Positions 42,241 to 42,516 of a stretch of DNA of 42,516 nt are shown piece after piece. Within the stretch, counting starts at the first letter, position 1. Every line of letters starts with the position of its first letter. The position numbers were made by a program, and so were the translations under genes. The notes under the pieces are model-generated. The model searched no databases. It was given only the letters and a program-made list of their open reading frames with translations, and was not told where the DNA came from. Source of the DNA: Modicisalibacter ilicicola DSM 19980 (GTDB taxonomy: Bacteria; Pseudomonadota; Gammaproteobacteria; Pseudomonadales; Halomonadaceae); NCBI RefSeq assembly GCF_900128925.1, contig NZ_FQUJ01000022.1, positions 1 to 42,516 on the forward strand. Direction: 5' to 3'.

Positions 42241-42516
42241 GTTATTGTCAAATCCTGTGTATGGCCGGTTAGGCGGCAGTCCTATCTGACTGATCGGTCA
42301 AGGGTTCTCCATCCTGGAACTTGACGTTGTTCACGACTAGCTCCAGTTTCTTGAACCCCTTGATCCGCTTCCAGCGCTTCTGAGCGCTCTGAAGCAGCTT
42401 GAAGACCATCGCCAGGGTGGTCGCCCGGGAGCCGCAGTTCCGGCTTCGCTTGCTCCGCAGGCGGACCGTGGCGAAGGTCGACTCGATTGGGTTGGTGGTG
42501 CGGATATGCACCCAGT
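42241..42516 (-). mobile_element. IS256 family insertion sequence, 3' end only (partial)
   Basis: The right end of an insertion sequence that continues beyond the window. Its probable terminal inverted repeat is at about 42241-42266, just outside the transposase stop, and is consistent with IS256-type ends. It abuts the broken PRC-barrel frame. The other end and the target duplication cannot be seen; bases 42231-42240 (ATCGTCCGA region) are the candidate duplication. Confidence 0.72.
42269..42516 (-). CDS. IS256 family transposase, C-terminal part (partial)
   Basis: The last 82 codons of a Mutator/IS256-type transposase, cut by the window edge. It contains HIRTTNPIESTFATVRLR, a hallmark of the family whose Glu is probably the third residue of the DDE triad, followed by GSRATTLAMVFKLLQSAQKRWKRIKG and NVKFQDGE. 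The frame is intact as far as visible and the stop is TAA at 42269, so the element may still be active. The rest lies to the right of the window. Confidence 0.9.
   Translation of the reverse strand, partial: WVHIRTTNPIESTFATVRLRSKRSRNCGSRATTLAMVFKLLQSAQKRWKRIKGFKKLELVVNNVKFQDGEPLTDQSDRTAA

Overview
The window is high-GC, gene-dense bacterial chromosome. Gene content, protein similarity and local gene order (hisB-hisH-hisA-hisF; DUF2782-thrB beside polA; radA-selD-selU; mutY-yggX followed by tRNAs) point to a moderately halophilic gammaproteobacterium of the Halomonas group. The assignment is an inference from recognised families; no database search was run.

Layout. 1-270: end of an rRNA operon (23S-5S spacer, 5S rRNA, terminator). 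295-9723: mostly housekeeping genes: hisC, an AEC-family permease, a decayed glutathione S-transferase remnant, an OYE-family reductase, an NlpE-like lipoprotein, radA, the selenium pair selD-selU, a glutamine-amidotransferase-like protein that has lost its catalytic residues, an alkyltransferase-like protein and a YjaG/DUF416 protein. 9764-12639: hisB-H-A-F operon on the minus strand, divergent from a PanZ-like acetyltransferase and an AsmA protein. 15663-17890: mutY-yggX, then tRNA-Phe, tRNA-Gln and tRNA-Thr(TGT) with a clear promoter and terminator, an unrecognised 55-residue small ORF, and tRNA-Thr(CGT). 17933-20296: a Crp/Fnr-type regulator divergent from an exported retropepsin-like protein, then a FAH-family hydrolase. 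20320-23640: DUF2782, thrB and speA on the minus strand. 23710-29717: MFS permease, polA, SleB-like cell-wall hydrolase, Na+/Ca2+ exchanger.

29916-35240 is the most integrated accessory block: a sigma-54 enhancer-binding regulator (PAS, AAA+ with GAFTGA, Fis-type HTH), inverted repeats that may be its upstream sites, an AT-rich stretch, a -24/-12 sigma-54 promoter with exact GG-N10-GC spacing, a complete TRAP transporter (DctP, DctQ, DctM) and an SDR-like protein lacking the SDR catalytic residues. After a spacer that may contain a transporter relic comes a three-subunit molybdenum aldehyde oxidoreductase resembling PaoABC (35598-39333), then tmcA. The right edge holds a two-repeat PRC-barrel gene cut at its 5' end by an IS256-family element that runs out of the window.

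The best candidates for something not yet described are the sigma-54/TRAP/SDR-like unit, the pseudo-amidotransferase divergent from an alkyltransferase-like gene, the Fnr-geometry palindrome between the Crp-like regulator and the retropepsin gene, and the small ORF lodged between tRNA genes.
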